Positions 34,417-42,779 of a DNA stretch of 64,000 nt are shown here, piece by piece. Source of the stretch: Streptomyces sp. NBC_01460. Lineage in GTDB: Bacteria > Actinomycetota > Actinomycetes > Streptomycetales > Streptomycetaceae. The translations under genes were made by a program, and so were the position numbers. Position 1 is the first letter of the stretch. Every line of letters begins with the position of its first letter. The notes beneath the pieces were generated by a model. The model was not told the DNA's origin. It searched no databases and was given only the letters and a program-made list of their open reading frames with translations. Location: positions 3,968,001 to 4,032,000 of the forward strand of contig NZ_CP109473.1 of NCBI RefSeq assembly GCF_036227405.1, given 5' to 3'.

Positions 34417-35211
34417 TCAGAGCCGGACCCAGCTCCAGGTCGTCGCGATCTCCAGGGGCTCGATCGGGGTCACCAGCCGGGGGGCCGTGTTCAGTCCGTT
34501 CGGCGGCCCGGACTGGGGCTCCACGCAGACGGCCTCGGCCTGCTCGTCGTAGATCACCACCCACTCGTCCCGGCTCCTGACCGTCAGCTCCAGCTGCTCG
34601 GGCCAGGTGAGCTTCACGTCGACACCCTCGGGCATCCCGAAGCAGTCGTCCCACGGGCCGGGCAGGGGGTCGATCCGGCGGCCGGTCGGCAGGTGGTTGT
34701 CGCCCCGTTCCTCCTGCCAGGCCGCCTCGAAGGCGATCCGCGCGTCCTGGCCTCCGAGGTTCCGGAGGAACCACGGATGCCACCCGGCCTGCGCCGGGAA
34801 GGAGTCCCCGTACGTCTCGACGCCGAGGCTCAGCGTCAGCGACTCCTCGGTCAGCTCGAAGGACTGCGTGACCCGGCCCTCGTACGGCCATGGGTCGGCC
34901 AGGTCGTAGAAGAAGGCCACGTCCGTGTCGCTCTGCCGGGCGAGCTGCCAGGAGGTGTCGCGGCCGGTGCCGTGGATGGCGTGCGGAGGGGAGTTCAGCG
35001 GCAGCTGATGCGGCTCGCCGCCGTTGCGGAACAGGCCGTTCTCGGTGCGTCCGCACCACGGCACCATCGGGAAGCAGCCGTACCGCTCGCCCTGGCGCAG
35101 CAGTTCGGTGCCCCCGATCCGCAGGCTGCCGATCCGGCAGCCGTTCTCGGGGTCAACGGTCAATTCGACGTCGCCGGCGCTCAGCCGGACGTTCTTCGCA
35201 ACTCTGCTCAC
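34417..35211 (-). CDS. Aldose 1-epimerase family protein
   Basis: 264-residue beta-sandwich protein of the galactose-mutarotase superfamily. Conserved: CFPMVPWCGRTENGLFRNGGEPHQLP (catalytic Arg region), HAIHGTGRDTSW (His), FPAQAGWHPWFLRNLGG (second catalytic His) and AVCVEPQSGPPNGLN (catalytic Glu). GTG start at 35211 behind a G-rich ribosome site. Probably interconverts sugar anomers in the cytoplasm; substrate unspecified. 30 bases upstream of pyrE on the same strand. Confidence 0.9.
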   Translation of the reverse strand: MSRVAKNVRLSAGDVELTVDPENGCRIGSLRIGGTELLRQGERYGCFPMVPWCGRTENGLFRNGGEPHQLPLNSPPHAIHGTGRDTSWQLARQSDTDVAFFYDLADPWPYEGRVTQSFELTEESLTLSLGVETYGDSFPAQAGWHPWFLRNLGGQDARIAFEAAWQEERGDNHLPTGRRIDPLPGPWDDCFGMPEGVDVKLTWPEQLELTVRSRDEWVVIYDEQAEAVCVEPQSGPPNGLNTAPRLVTPIEPLEIATTWSWVRL

Positions 35212-35241
35212 CCCCCGACACTACTGGCGCGGGGCGCCCGG

Positions 35242-36228
35242 CTACGGCCTTCTGCGCCGAAGCGCGCGGCCCACCACCACGGCCGAGGCGATCGCCAGGG
35301 CGGCCGCCGGGGCGGCCCAGCGCAGCGTGATGCCCGCGGCTCCCGCCTCGGGGGACGGCACGGGGGCGTACCGGCCGCGCGGGGGTGCGTGGTCGACCTC
35401 CTCCGTGCTGCGGCCGATCATGGTGCGGCGCGCGTGCGCGGCCTCGGCGGGAGGCTCGTCCGGCACGGTGAACTCCAGCTCCGCGGACGGGTCGAGCGCC
35501 GGCGGCGGGACGGGCGCGTCGAACACCGACTCCTTGTCCGGCGAGGGCGGCTCGGCGGACGGCTGCGGGGCGGACGCGGACGCCCCGGACTGCGGCTCGG
35601 CGGCGGGTTCGTCGGCGTCCGGCACCTCGGCGGCGGGTTCGTCGGCGTCCGGCACCTCGTCGGTGTCCGGCACCTCCGCGTCCGGCACCTCCGCGTCCGG
35701 CGCCTCGACGTCCGCCCCTTCGGCTTCCGGCGCCCCGGCCGTCGCGTCGGGGGAGGACTCGGTCGCCGGGGGCTCCGATCCCAGGGGCTCCGATGCCAGG
35801 GACTCCGTCACCAGCTGCTGCGTGAAGCGGTCCAGCAGCCGCTGCGCCGCGGCGAGCGCCGCCGCCTCGTCCAGCTCCACGATGCGGCCGTCACCGCTCG
35901 CCGTGCCGGTGAATCCGATCGCCGTCCCTCCGTCGGTCCCTCTGAGAGCGATCGTCAGGGCCAGCTTCGCCGATCCCGCGCCCCGCGCCTCCACGCCCTC
36001 CCCCGCCACGGAGAAGGAATCACCCCCGGCGGAGGGCCGCAGCGTGAGCGCCCCTCGGTACGTGATCGTGTGGCCGTCGGCCCGGAATCTCAGCCGGCCG
36101 GCCAGCGGGCCGGCCGCCGCGTCGGCATCCTGCTGGAGTCCCGGCACGCAGCGCGCGACCCGCGCGGGATCGCCCAGCGTCCTCCGCAGGGCCGGGACCG
36201 GAACCGGAACGAACACCTCATGCTCCAT
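35242..36228 (-). CDS. CoxG-like SRPBCC protein with acidic repeat linker and C-terminal TM
   Basis: 328 residues. N-terminal SRPBCC/CoxG fold (about 1-145): MEHEVFVPVPVPALRRTLGDPARVARCVPGLQQD, ADGHTITYRGALTL, IVELDEAAALAAAQRLLDRFTQQL. A long Asp/Glu/Pro/Ala linker (about 150-230) contains tandem PDADEPAAEVPD and APDAEVPDAEVPD repeats, then a basic segment and one C-terminal TM (about 303-322, AAPAAALAIASAVVVGRALRRRR), which orients the domain to the cytoplasm. CoxG relatives help mature or recruit CO-dehydrogenase-type enzymes; none is encoded nearby, so the role is open. Confidence 0.82.
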   Translation of the reverse strand: MEHEVFVPVPVPALRRTLGDPARVARCVPGLQQDADAAAGPLAGRLRFRADGHTITYRGALTLRPSAGGDSFSVAGEGVEARGAGSAKLALTIALRGTDGGTAIGFTGTASGDGRIVELDEAAALAAAQRLLDRFTQQLVTESLASEPLGSEPPATESSPDATAGAPEAEGADVEAPDAEVPDAEVPDTDEVPDADEPAAEVPDADEPAAEPQSGASASAPQPSAEPPSPDKESVFDAPVPPPALDPSAELEFTVPDEPPAEAAHARRTMIGRSTEEVDHAPPRGRYAPVPSPEAGAAGITLRWAAPAAALAIASAVVVGRALRRRRP

Positions 36229-36312
36229 ACCGACCGAGCCTACTCAGCCCCGGCCGTCCCGTCAGCGCTTCGGCACCCCGTACGCCGTGGGGACCGCACC
36301 GCACCGCCGTAC

Positions 36313-37923
36313 TCACCGTTCCTCCTGGTACCGGGGGTGGACCAGCGTCGACGGCGCGAGCCCGTGCCGCCGGACCCGCTCCACCGAACGCAGGCCTGCC
36401 AGCAGCTGCCGCTCCCCCAGTGTCCGCAGGGCGGGCGCCCCGGGGTCGATGCCGGGCCGGCCCACGGCGTGCCGGGCGGCCAGCACGAATCCCCAGTCCC
36501 GCGGCGCCCCCGCCCCGCCCGCGGCCCGGTCCGGGCCCGCCGCGAAGCCGGTGAGGCGCCCGTCGACGCGGTACGGCCGGGTCGACAGGCCGCCCGCCCG
36601 TATCGACGCGTCCACCGTCCAGAACGTCGCCGGTCTGCTGCTCGGCGGCCCCGCGTGCACCACCAGCCGGCCGCCCGGCTCCAGCGCGCCGGCGACCAGC
36701 CCGTAGAACTCCGCGGCGTAGAGCTTCGTGCTGGCCGTGATCCCCGGATCGGGAAGGTCCGAGATCACCACGTCGTAGCGGTCGCGGGTGGCCCGCAGCC
36801 AGGTGAAGGCGTCTCCGGAGACCGCGGTCAGCCGGGGGTCCCCGTACGCGTGCCCGTTCAGCGCGGACAGCGCCGGGTCCGTGCGGGCCAACCGGGTGAC
36901 GGCCGGGTCGAGCTCGACCACCACGACGGACTCCACGCCCGGATAGCGCAGCACCTCACGGGCGGCCAGCCCGTCGCCCCCTCCGAGGACCAGCACCCGC
37001 CGGTGGGCCCCGTTCATCGCCGGGTGCACGAGGGCCTCGTGGTAGCGGTGCTCGTCCCGGGAACTGACCCGGAGCCGGCCGTCGAGGTACAGGTCGAGCG
37101 AGCCGCCACCGGGGCCGCTGCCGGGGCCGGTGAGAACGATCTCCTGCACTCCGGTCTGCACCGCGACCCGCACCTCGTCCCCGTACACCGCGCGCCGCGC
37201 CGCCCGCTCGAAGTCGTCGACGAGGACCGAGGCGGTGGCCAGCAGGGCGATCACCGCGACGTTGACGACGATCAGCAAGCAGCGTGACCGGGGGCCCAGA
37301 TCGCGCCGGAACACCCACAGCACCAGCGCCCCGCCCGCCACCGCGTTGACCGTGCCGGTGAACAGCGCCCCGGTCAGCTGGCCCATCATCGGCAGCAGCA
37401 GGAACGGGAAGGCGAGCCCGCCGACCAGCGCGCCCACGTAGTCGGCGGCGAAGAGGTCCGCGACCGCGCCGCCCGCGTCCTGCCGGTCGACCCGCTGGAT
37501 CAGGGTCATCAGCAGCGGGATCTCCGCGCCGATCAGGATCCCGATCGCGAGCGAGAAGCCCACCAGGGCGTACCGGGACTCCCCGAGCCAGGCGAACGAG
37601 GCGTACAGGATGAGCGCGGAGGTGCCGCCGACCAGCGCCAGGGCGGCCTCGATCAGCCCGAACCCCACGGCGGCGCGGGTGCGTAAACGTTTCGCGAGCA
37701 ACGACCCGATGCCCATCGCGAACACCATCACGGACAGCACGACCGAGGCCTGGGTGACCGAGTCACCGATCAGGTACGAGGCGAGCGCGACCAGCTCCAG
37801 CTCGTACACCAGACCGCACGCGGCACAGATGAACACAGCGGCCAGCACGAGGAAGCGGCCGGTCCCCGGCCGGACGGGAAGCCGCGTCGCGCCCCCTCGC
37901 AGCGGCATCTGCTGGTCGATCAT
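36313..37923 (-). CDS. speE: Membrane-fused spermidine synthase (polyamine aminopropyltransferase)
   Basis: 536 residues. The N-terminal half has seven or so TM segments ([42 protein letters not shown]...), a pattern of actinobacterial fused SpeE proteins. The C-terminal half is the aminopropyltransferase fold with [41 protein letters not shown] (SAM-type loop) and [22 protein letters not shown]. It would transfer aminopropyl groups from decarboxylated SAM to a polyamine at the membrane, although true substrate of fused forms is uncertain. ATG at 37923. Confidence 0.9.
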   Translation of the reverse strand: MIDQQMPLRGGATRLPVRPGTGRFLVLAAVFICAACGLVYELELVALASYLIGDSVTQASVVLSVMVFAMGIGSLLAKRLRTRAAVGFGLIEAALALVGGTSALILYASFAWLGESRYALVGFSLAIGILIGAEIPLLMTLIQRVDRQDAGGAVADLFAADYVGALVGGLAFPFLLLPMMGQLTGALFTGTVNAVAGGALVLWVFRRDLGPRSRCLLIVVNVAVIALLATASVLVDDFERAARRAVYGDEVRVAVQTGVQEIVLTGPGSGPGGGSLDLYLDGRLRVSSRDEHRYHEALVHPAMNGAHRRVLVLGGGDGLAAREVLRYPGVESVVVVELDPAVTRLARTDPALSALNGHAYGDPRLTAVSGDAFTWLRATRDRYDVVISDLPDPGITASTKLYAAEFYGLVAGALEPGGRLVVHAGPPSSRPATFWTVDASIRAGGLSTRPYRVDGRLTGFAAGPDRAAGGAGAPRDWGFVLAARHAVGRPGIDPGAPALRTLGERQLLAGLRSVERVRRHGLAPSTLVHPRYQEER

Positions 37924-38042
37924 GAAACGAACGCTACGTGACGGGAAGGTCGCGGCTTGTCACCCACACGGGTGTAAGTGGGGCACGCGGGAAGCGCGCC
38001 CCACCGGACGCGCACCGCCCGGCGGCGACGGGCGCGCACCCC

Positions 38043-38564
38043 TCACACGGCCGCCACGGGCACCCGCACGCCCACCTTGGTCCGGGTCACGACCAACTGC
38101 CCCTCCTGCGGATACGCGTGCCAGGTCCGCCAGCGCACCTGCCCCTCCGTGCGCTGCGCGAGCATCGCCGTGAAGGCGTGGGGACTGCCGGGGAACGTCC
38201 CCGCCAGGCCGTGCGGATGGTCGGCCACCAGCGCGAGCAACTCCTGCGCGCGCCCCGCGAACGATCCCTCGGAGAGCGTCTCGACGCGCGCAGCGAATTC
38301 GTAGTCCCAGTCACCCAGGCACTCGGCGACCCCCAGCGGCAGCGGTGTGCTGCTGCCCGGCAGACAGGCGACGGTCTCGGAGCACGTCCGGCGCCCCTCC
38401 TCCAACAGGACCTGATGGGAGGCACCGAGAAGCCTCAACTGCACCTTCGCGCCTGCAAGTTCGAGGTCGAGTACGGCGAGGGCGGGTAGCGGCTCCCGCC
38501 CGAGCGTCCATGCGAGGTCGGCGGCTCGGGTATCGGAGTAGGCGGTCTGGAGGGTCGTGAGCAT
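38043..38564 (-). CDS. DUF2617 family protein
   Basis: 173 residues from ATG 38564 (MLTTLQTAYSDTRAADLAWTLG), preceded by GCGGAG eight bases upstream. Matches the actinobacterial DUF2617 family: LELAGAKVQLRLLGASHQVLLE, CLPGSSTPLP, YEFAARVETLSEGSFAGRAQELLALV, HPHGLAGTFPGSPHAFTAM, WRTWHAYPQEGQLVVTRT. Function unknown; commonly upstream of the fused speE gene, as here (119 bases). Confidence 0.85.
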   Translation of the reverse strand: MLTTLQTAYSDTRAADLAWTLGREPLPALAVLDLELAGAKVQLRLLGASHQVLLEEGRRTCSETVACLPGSSTPLPLGVAECLGDWDYEFAARVETLSEGSFAGRAQELLALVADHPHGLAGTFPGSPHAFTAMLAQRTEGQVRWRTWHAYPQEGQLVVTRTKVGVRVPVAAV

Positions 38565-38874
38565 GGATCGGCTCCGCAAAACGCACAGGGACACATGAAC
38601 AGGAGGTACCCCCGTGCGGCGCACCGTGGGGGAGGGGAGCCCGATCCTGCCCAACTGGGGCCCGGGGGCTGAATGTTGTCTACATCGATGCAATCACGAA
38701 GTAGGTCGCGCTCACAGCGTTTTTACCCAACTTGCCGTGGTTTCCATCCCTCAGGGGGCAGTACGGTTCACCTGTTCCCGACGACCCCAACGAAAAGATG
38801 CCCGGAGGGAGTTCGCTCCCGCCGGACATCTCGGCCCCGCCCGTCCCGCCCCCGTACGGGCCGGCGGACCCGTC
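38565..38874. other. Region between DUF2617 gene and the small Cys/His-rich gene
   Basis: 310 bases. It holds the DUF2617 upstream region, including an AT-richer stretch at about 38673-38750 that probably contains the minus-strand promoter. Long plus-strand frames crossing it are Pro/Arg-rich shadows of the small minus-strand gene. Confidence 0.4.
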
Positions 38875-39144
38875 TCAGTCGCCGCCGCCCCCGCCGCAGC
38901 CGCCGCCGCCCCCGCAGGAGTGCCCGCCGGAGTGCCCTCCCCCGCAGGAGTGGCCGCTGTCGCCGCTCCCGGACCACCAACTGCCCCCGTCGGAGGCACC
39001 TCCCCCGCCACTGTCCGAGCCACGGCGCCCCTGGCGCCTGGAGCGACCCGCCATCGGCTTCTTCCGGCCACCCGACCCCGAGGCGAGGGAGACGATCCCC
39101 ACCACCACGATCACCAGGAACACGATGAAGACGAACAACTCCAT
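38875..39144 (-). CDS. Small membrane protein with Gly/Ser/Cys/His-rich tail
   Basis: 89 residues from ATG 39144 (MELFVFIVFLVIVVVGIVSL), with GAGG close upstream. A single N-terminal TM helix (2-22) is followed by a basic patch (RKKPMAGRSRRQGRRG) and a tail of Gly, Ser, Trp and then HSCGGGHSGGHSCGGG-type repeats rich in Cys and His, which could bind metal. Positive charges after the helix place the tail in the cytoplasm. I know no function. It starts 126 bases before the divergent aminotransferase. Confidence 0.7.
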   Translation of the reverse strand: MELFVFIVFLVIVVVGIVSLASGSGGRKKPMAGRSRRQGRRGSDSGGGGASDGGSWWSGSGDSGHSCGGGHSGGHSCGGGGGCGGGGGD

Positions 39145-39270
39145 CGACCTCACATCCTTCTGTCCCCCGAAGCGAGATCCCCGCTTCTCGACTGACCGGT
39201 GGATTCCCACGCCCCGCCCGGGCCAAAGCAGACTTGAGCAACTCCAGAGCTTCGGCGCAGGATGGCGTCC

Positions 39271-40452
39271 ATGACACAGGGACGACCGTTGCTCAACCGC
39301 CGCCTCAGCGAGTTCGGCACGACGATCTTCGCGGAGATGTCGGCGCTCGCCGTGCGGACCGGATCGATCAATCTCGGCCAGGGGTTCCCCGACACCGACG
39401 GCCCCGAGGAGATCCGCGAGGCCGCCGTCCGGGCCCTGCGCGCCGGCCACGGCAACCAGTACCCACCGGGCCCCGGCGTCCCCGAGCTGCGCTCCGCGGT
39501 CGCGGACCACCAGCGGCGGCACTACGGACTGGAGTACGACCCCGACGCCGAGGTCCTGGTCACCACCGGCGCCACGGAGGCGGTCGCCGCCTCCCTGCTG
39601 GCCCTCCTGGAGCCCGGCGACGAGGTCGTCGCCCTGGAGCCGTACTACGACTCGTACGCCGCCTGCATCGCCCTGGCGGGCGGCACCCGCGTCCCCGTCA
39701 CCCTCCGGCCCCACGAGGGCGCCTACCGGCTCGACCTCGACGAGCTGCGCGCCGCCGTGACGCCCCGCACCCGGCTGATCCTGCTCAACACCCCGCACAA
39801 CCCGACCGGCACCGTGCTCACCCGGGACGAGCTGGCGGCCGTCGCCGCGCTCGCGTGCGAACGCGACCTCCTGGTCGTGACCGACGAGGTCTACGAGCAC
39901 CTCGTCTTCGAGGGCGAGCACATCCCCCTCGCGTCCTTCCCCGGCATGCGGGAGCGCACGGTCACCATCAGCAGCGCCGGCAAGACGTTCTCGCTGACGG
40001 GCTGGAAGATCGGCTGGATCACGGCGAGCCCGGAGCTGGTCACCGCGGTCCGCTCCGCCAAGCAGTTCCTGACGTACGTCTCCGGCGGCCCCTTCCAGTA
40101 CGCCGTCGCCGACGCCCTGCGCCTGCCCGACAGCTACTTCGACGAGCTGCGCTCGGACCTGCGCGCCAAACGCGACCTGCTGAGCGCGGGCCTCGCCGAG
40201 GCCGGTTTCGACGTCTACAAGCCCGCCGGGACGTATTTCGTCACCACCGACATCCGCCCGCTGGGCGAGGGCGGCGACGGCTTCGCCTTCTGCCGGGCAC
40301 TCCCGGAGCGCTGCGGGGTCGTCGCCGTCCCGAACGCGGTCTTCTACGACCACCGGGAGCAGGGCGCGCCCTTCGTCCGCTTCGCGTTCTGCAAGCGCAC
40401 GGACGTGCTCACCGAGGCGGTCACCCGGCTGAAGAGCCTCCGCGTGTCCTGA
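39271..40452 (+). CDS. Class I/II PLP aminotransferase
   Basis: About 393 residues from ATG 39271 (MTQGRPLLNRRLSEFGTTIF), with AGGA eight bases upstream; ATG 39262 is an alternative. Fold-type I features: INLGQGFPDTDGPEEI, NQYPPGPGVPELR, VTTGATEAVAASLLALLEPGDEVV, NTPHNPTGTVL, VVTDEVYEHLVFEG and SAGKTFSLTGWKIGW with the PLP Lys. This pattern is closest to the methionine/kynurenine/glutamine-type transaminases. A kynurenine role is conceivable given the operon at 26-29 kb but not shown. Confidence 0.92.
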   Translation: MTQGRPLLNRRLSEFGTTIFAEMSALAVRTGSINLGQGFPDTDGPEEIREAAVRALRAGHGNQYPPGPGVPELRSAVADHQRRHYGLEYDPDAEVLVTTGATEAVAASLLALLEPGDEVVALEPYYDSYAACIALAGGTRVPVTLRPHEGAYRLDLDELRAAVTPRTRLILLNTPHNPTGTVLTRDELAAVAALACERDLLVVTDEVYEHLVFEGEHIPLASFPGMRERTVTISSAGKTFSLTGWKIGWITASPELVTAVRSAKQFLTYVSGGPFQYAVADALRLPDSYFDELRSDLRAKRDLLSAGLAEAGFDVYKPAGTYFVTTDIRPLGEGGDGFAFCRALPERCGVVAVPNAVFYDHREQGAPFVRFAFCKRTDVLTEAVTRLKSLRVS

Positions 40453-40461
40453 CCGCGCATG

Positions 40462-40519
40462 CGGGAGGCCCGGTCCGGGGCACCGGCCGCGACGGCCTTG
40501 CTCCGGACCGGGCCTCCCG
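40462..40519. terminator. Bidirectional terminator
   Basis: Perfect 17-bp stem (40462-40478 with 40503-40519) with a 24-base loop, between the stop codons of the convergent aminotransferase and YbjN genes. Confidence 0.88.
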
Positions 40520-40536
40520 GTGCCGCATCCGCCGGA

Positions 40537-41094
40537 TCAGGCCTCCGGGGCCTGCTCCGTGCCGGTGTCGCCCTCGTCCGCCTTCTCCTCGGGCGCCAGG
40601 CCCAGGCGCTCCACGAGCCACTTGTCGAACTCGATCGAGGCCCGCACCCAGCTGACCGTCGAGGAGACGAAGTGCTCCAGGCTGACGCCGGTACCGATGA
40701 GCATCTGGGCCTCACCGACCAGGCGCACGGAGGACGCGGCGCCCTCCTCGCCCTCATGGGCGTGCGTGTAGACCTTGGGCCACAGGGTGCGGCGGTTCCA
40801 GTCGTCGATCGCGTCGAGCAGAACGGCGCGCTGGTCCAGGGCGTGGGGACGGTCGTAGAAGGTCCGGACCGAGAAGACCTGCTGCTCCTCCTCGCCGCGG
40901 AACATGAAGTACGTCCGGAAGTCTTCCCACGGCGCGGCGAGGTCGCCCTCGTCGTCGACGACGAACTTCAGCTCCATCTGCTCGAGAAGCTGCTTGACGA
41001 GGTCCTGGTCCGGGACCACGGGGCCCTCGGGTCCTGACGCCTGCGGTTCGGGCTGGCCCCCGAAGTTGGGGATCGAGGACGGGTCGATAGACAT
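40537..41094 (-). CDS. YbjN domain-containing protein
   Basis: 185 residues with the actinobacterial YbjN (sensory-transduction-regulator fold) domain: LVKQLLEQMELKFVVDDEGDLAAPWEDFRTYFMFRGEEEQQVFSVRTFYDRPHALDQRAVLLDAIDDWNRRTLWPKVYT, and FVSSTVSWVRASIEFDKWLVERLG near the end. The family resembles type III secretion chaperones in fold; its function in streptomycetes is unknown. ATG 41094 with a disordered N-terminus (MSIDPSSIPNFGGQPEPQ). Upstream MFS gene is on the same strand. Confidence 0.88.
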   Translation of the reverse strand: MSIDPSSIPNFGGQPEPQASGPEGPVVPDQDLVKQLLEQMELKFVVDDEGDLAAPWEDFRTYFMFRGEEEQQVFSVRTFYDRPHALDQRAVLLDAIDDWNRRTLWPKVYTHAHEGEEGAASSVRLVGEAQMLIGTGVSLEHFVSSTVSWVRASIEFDKWLVERLGLAPEEKADEGDTGTEQAPEA

Positions 41095-41164
41095 CGCTGG
41101 GTACTCCTGTGGATCGCACGTGGTTTCCTGGCTTCGACCCTAGCCGCGATCGCGGCCCGTAGTC

Positions 41165-42433
41165 CTACGCGCTCAGGGGAATCGTCCCGGCGCCCGTCCG
41201 ACGGGCGCGCGCCCAGGAAACCGCGACCACGACCGCGCAGAGCGTCCCGACGAGTCCCGCCCCGCCGATGGTCCGGGCCGACGACCCGGACAGTTCCGTC
41301 ACCAGGCCTCCCGCGGCGACGCCGATCCCCTGCATCGCGGTCAGTCCCGACCTGGCCAGCCCGAGCGCCTGCCCTCGCTGGCCGGCCGGGGTGAGCATGA
41401 CGAAGGTCGCCCCCGCGGTGATCTGGTAGGCCGAACAGATCCCCGACACGAGCAGTACCAGGAGGGCCACCGCCACACCCGGGCCCGCCCAGTAGACGAG
41501 CAGCGGGAGATTCGCGCCCACGGCCAGCGGGCCGAGCAGCCTGCGGCGGCGCTCCACCCCGACACCCGGCCTCCCCAGGAGGGCGGCGCCCAGGACCATG
41601 CCCGCGGGGTGCGCGGCGAGCAGGAGTCCCACCGACGCGGCGCTCCCGCCGGCCTCCTCCGCGAAGGGCGCGGCGAGGCCCTCCGGGAGCACGATGAAGC
41701 CGGCCAGCCAGCCGAGCGCGACGAGCGACCGCAGCCGGGGGTCCGACCAGATCAGCGCGGCCGCGCTCCTCACCTGGACGTGCATCCGCTTCGGCATCGC
41801 GTCGGCGCCCTCCTCCACGGGCCGGGCCTTCACACCCAGCCGGATCAGGACGGCGGAGATCAGGAACGTCGCCGCGTTCAGTCCCAGCGAGAGGTGGCTG
41901 CCCAGCCACACGACCAGCACACCGCCGGCGGCGAAGCCGACCAGCTGGCCGGCCTGGTGCGTGATCACGATGGCCCGCTGCCCGTGCTCGTACAGGCGGT
42001 CGCCGAGCACGGACGGCATCAGGGCGCCCTGTGAGGCACCGAACGGGGCCTCACAGAGCTGCGCCAGCACGAGCAGTCCGGCCAGCAGGGGCAGCGGCGT
42101 GCCGGGCAGAGCCATCAGCCCGACGAGGACGGCGCGCACCAGGTCGCAGCCGATCATGACCGTACGACGGGGGAACCGGTCCGCGAGCCCGGTCAGGAGC
42201 ACGCCGGAGAGGAGGGCGGGCAGGGTGGTCAGGGCGTAGGTCGCCGCGGTCCAGCCGGCCGACTCGGTGCGTTCGAACACCAGCAGGGACAGTGCCACCC
42301 GCGCCAGCTGGTCGCCCAGGACCGACTGCGCGTAAGCCGCCCACAGGGTACGAAATTCTCTCTGGCGAATGAGGCTTTCACTTCTGCAATCCTTCGGCTC
42401 CGCACTCGCCTCGCCGGGTATCCGCTCCGTCAT
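41165..42433 (-). CDS. MFS transporter
   Basis: 422 residues, twelve predicted TM segments. LIRQREFRTLWAAYAQSVLGDQLARVALSLLVFERTESAGWTAATYALTTLPALLSGVLLTGLADRFPRRTVMIGCD includes the loop 2-3 motif (GxLaDRxxRR) of major facilitator exporters of the EntS/MefA-like type. ATG at 42433. Substrate unknown. The operator-like palindrome at 42569-42585 lies 136 bases upstream. Confidence 0.9.
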   Translation of the reverse strand: MTERIPGEASAEPKDCRSESLIRQREFRTLWAAYAQSVLGDQLARVALSLLVFERTESAGWTAATYALTTLPALLSGVLLTGLADRFPRRTVMIGCDLVRAVLVGLMALPGTPLPLLAGLLVLAQLCEAPFGASQGALMPSVLGDRLYEHGQRAIVITHQAGQLVGFAAGGVLVVWLGSHLSLGLNAATFLISAVLIRLGVKARPVEEGADAMPKRMHVQVRSAAALIWSDPRLRSLVALGWLAGFIVLPEGLAAPFAEEAGGSAASVGLLLAAHPAGMVLGAALLGRPGVGVERRRRLLGPLAVGANLPLLVYWAGPGVAVALLVLLVSGICSAYQITAGATFVMLTPAGQRGQALGLARSGLTAMQGIGVAAGGLVTELSGSSARTIGGAGLVGTLCAVVVAVSWARARRTGAGTIPLSA

Positions 42434-42779
42434 GCGCGTACCCTACCGGTTTCCTAATTACTCACTGCCGCCCTTCGGGGAAAAGAAAAGCGCCCGTAGT
42501 GGCCGATATTGCGCCGTACGCGATCACGGGCACAAACATCGATACGACTTCGGTCGAGGGTGCGGATATGTATCGGCCCGATACAAAAAACGACGGTCCG
42601 GGCGGTGCCGCGCCCGCCATTCGGCCACGGAATGGAAATTTTCGGCTCAATTTGGCGGGCGGTTCGCGGGAGGTTCCGCCGAGGATGCGTGCCGGATGCA
42701 CACATCAATGCGCGGGTCGCTCACACCGATGTCCCCGGCCGGGGCACGAAGCCTCGGCCGGGGACATCGGGGGAGCGGT
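42434..42779. promoter_or_regulatory. MFS upstream region with palindrome, plus clpB terminator
   Basis: 346 bases, AT-richer at 42440-42640. It contains TGTATCG-gcc-CGATACA (42569-42585), a perfect 7-3-7 inverted repeat likely to be a regulator site for the MFS gene, and the clpB terminator at the right end. Two overlapping short minus-strand frames (42454-42708, 42462-42701) have no ribosome site and are not called. Confidence 0.55.
42726..42770 (-). terminator. clpB terminator
   Basis: Perfect 16-bp inverted repeat (42726-42741 with 42755-42770) around a 13-base loop, beginning ten bases after the clpB stop on the minus strand. Confidence 0.9.

Noticed and set aside
34693..37287. 864-codon plus-strand ORF
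   Set aside because: Antisense to the epimerase, CoxG-like and speE genes, which have clear motifs on the minus strand.
38614..39274. Three Pro-rich plus-strand ORFs opposite the Cys/His-rich small gene
   Set aside because: Their proline runs are the complement of the Gly-rich tail; the minus-strand gene has a TM helix and a natural start.
42454..42708. Two small minus-strand ORFs upstream of the MFS gene
   Set aside because: They overlap each other in different frames and cover a probable promoter and palindrome; no ribosome site.
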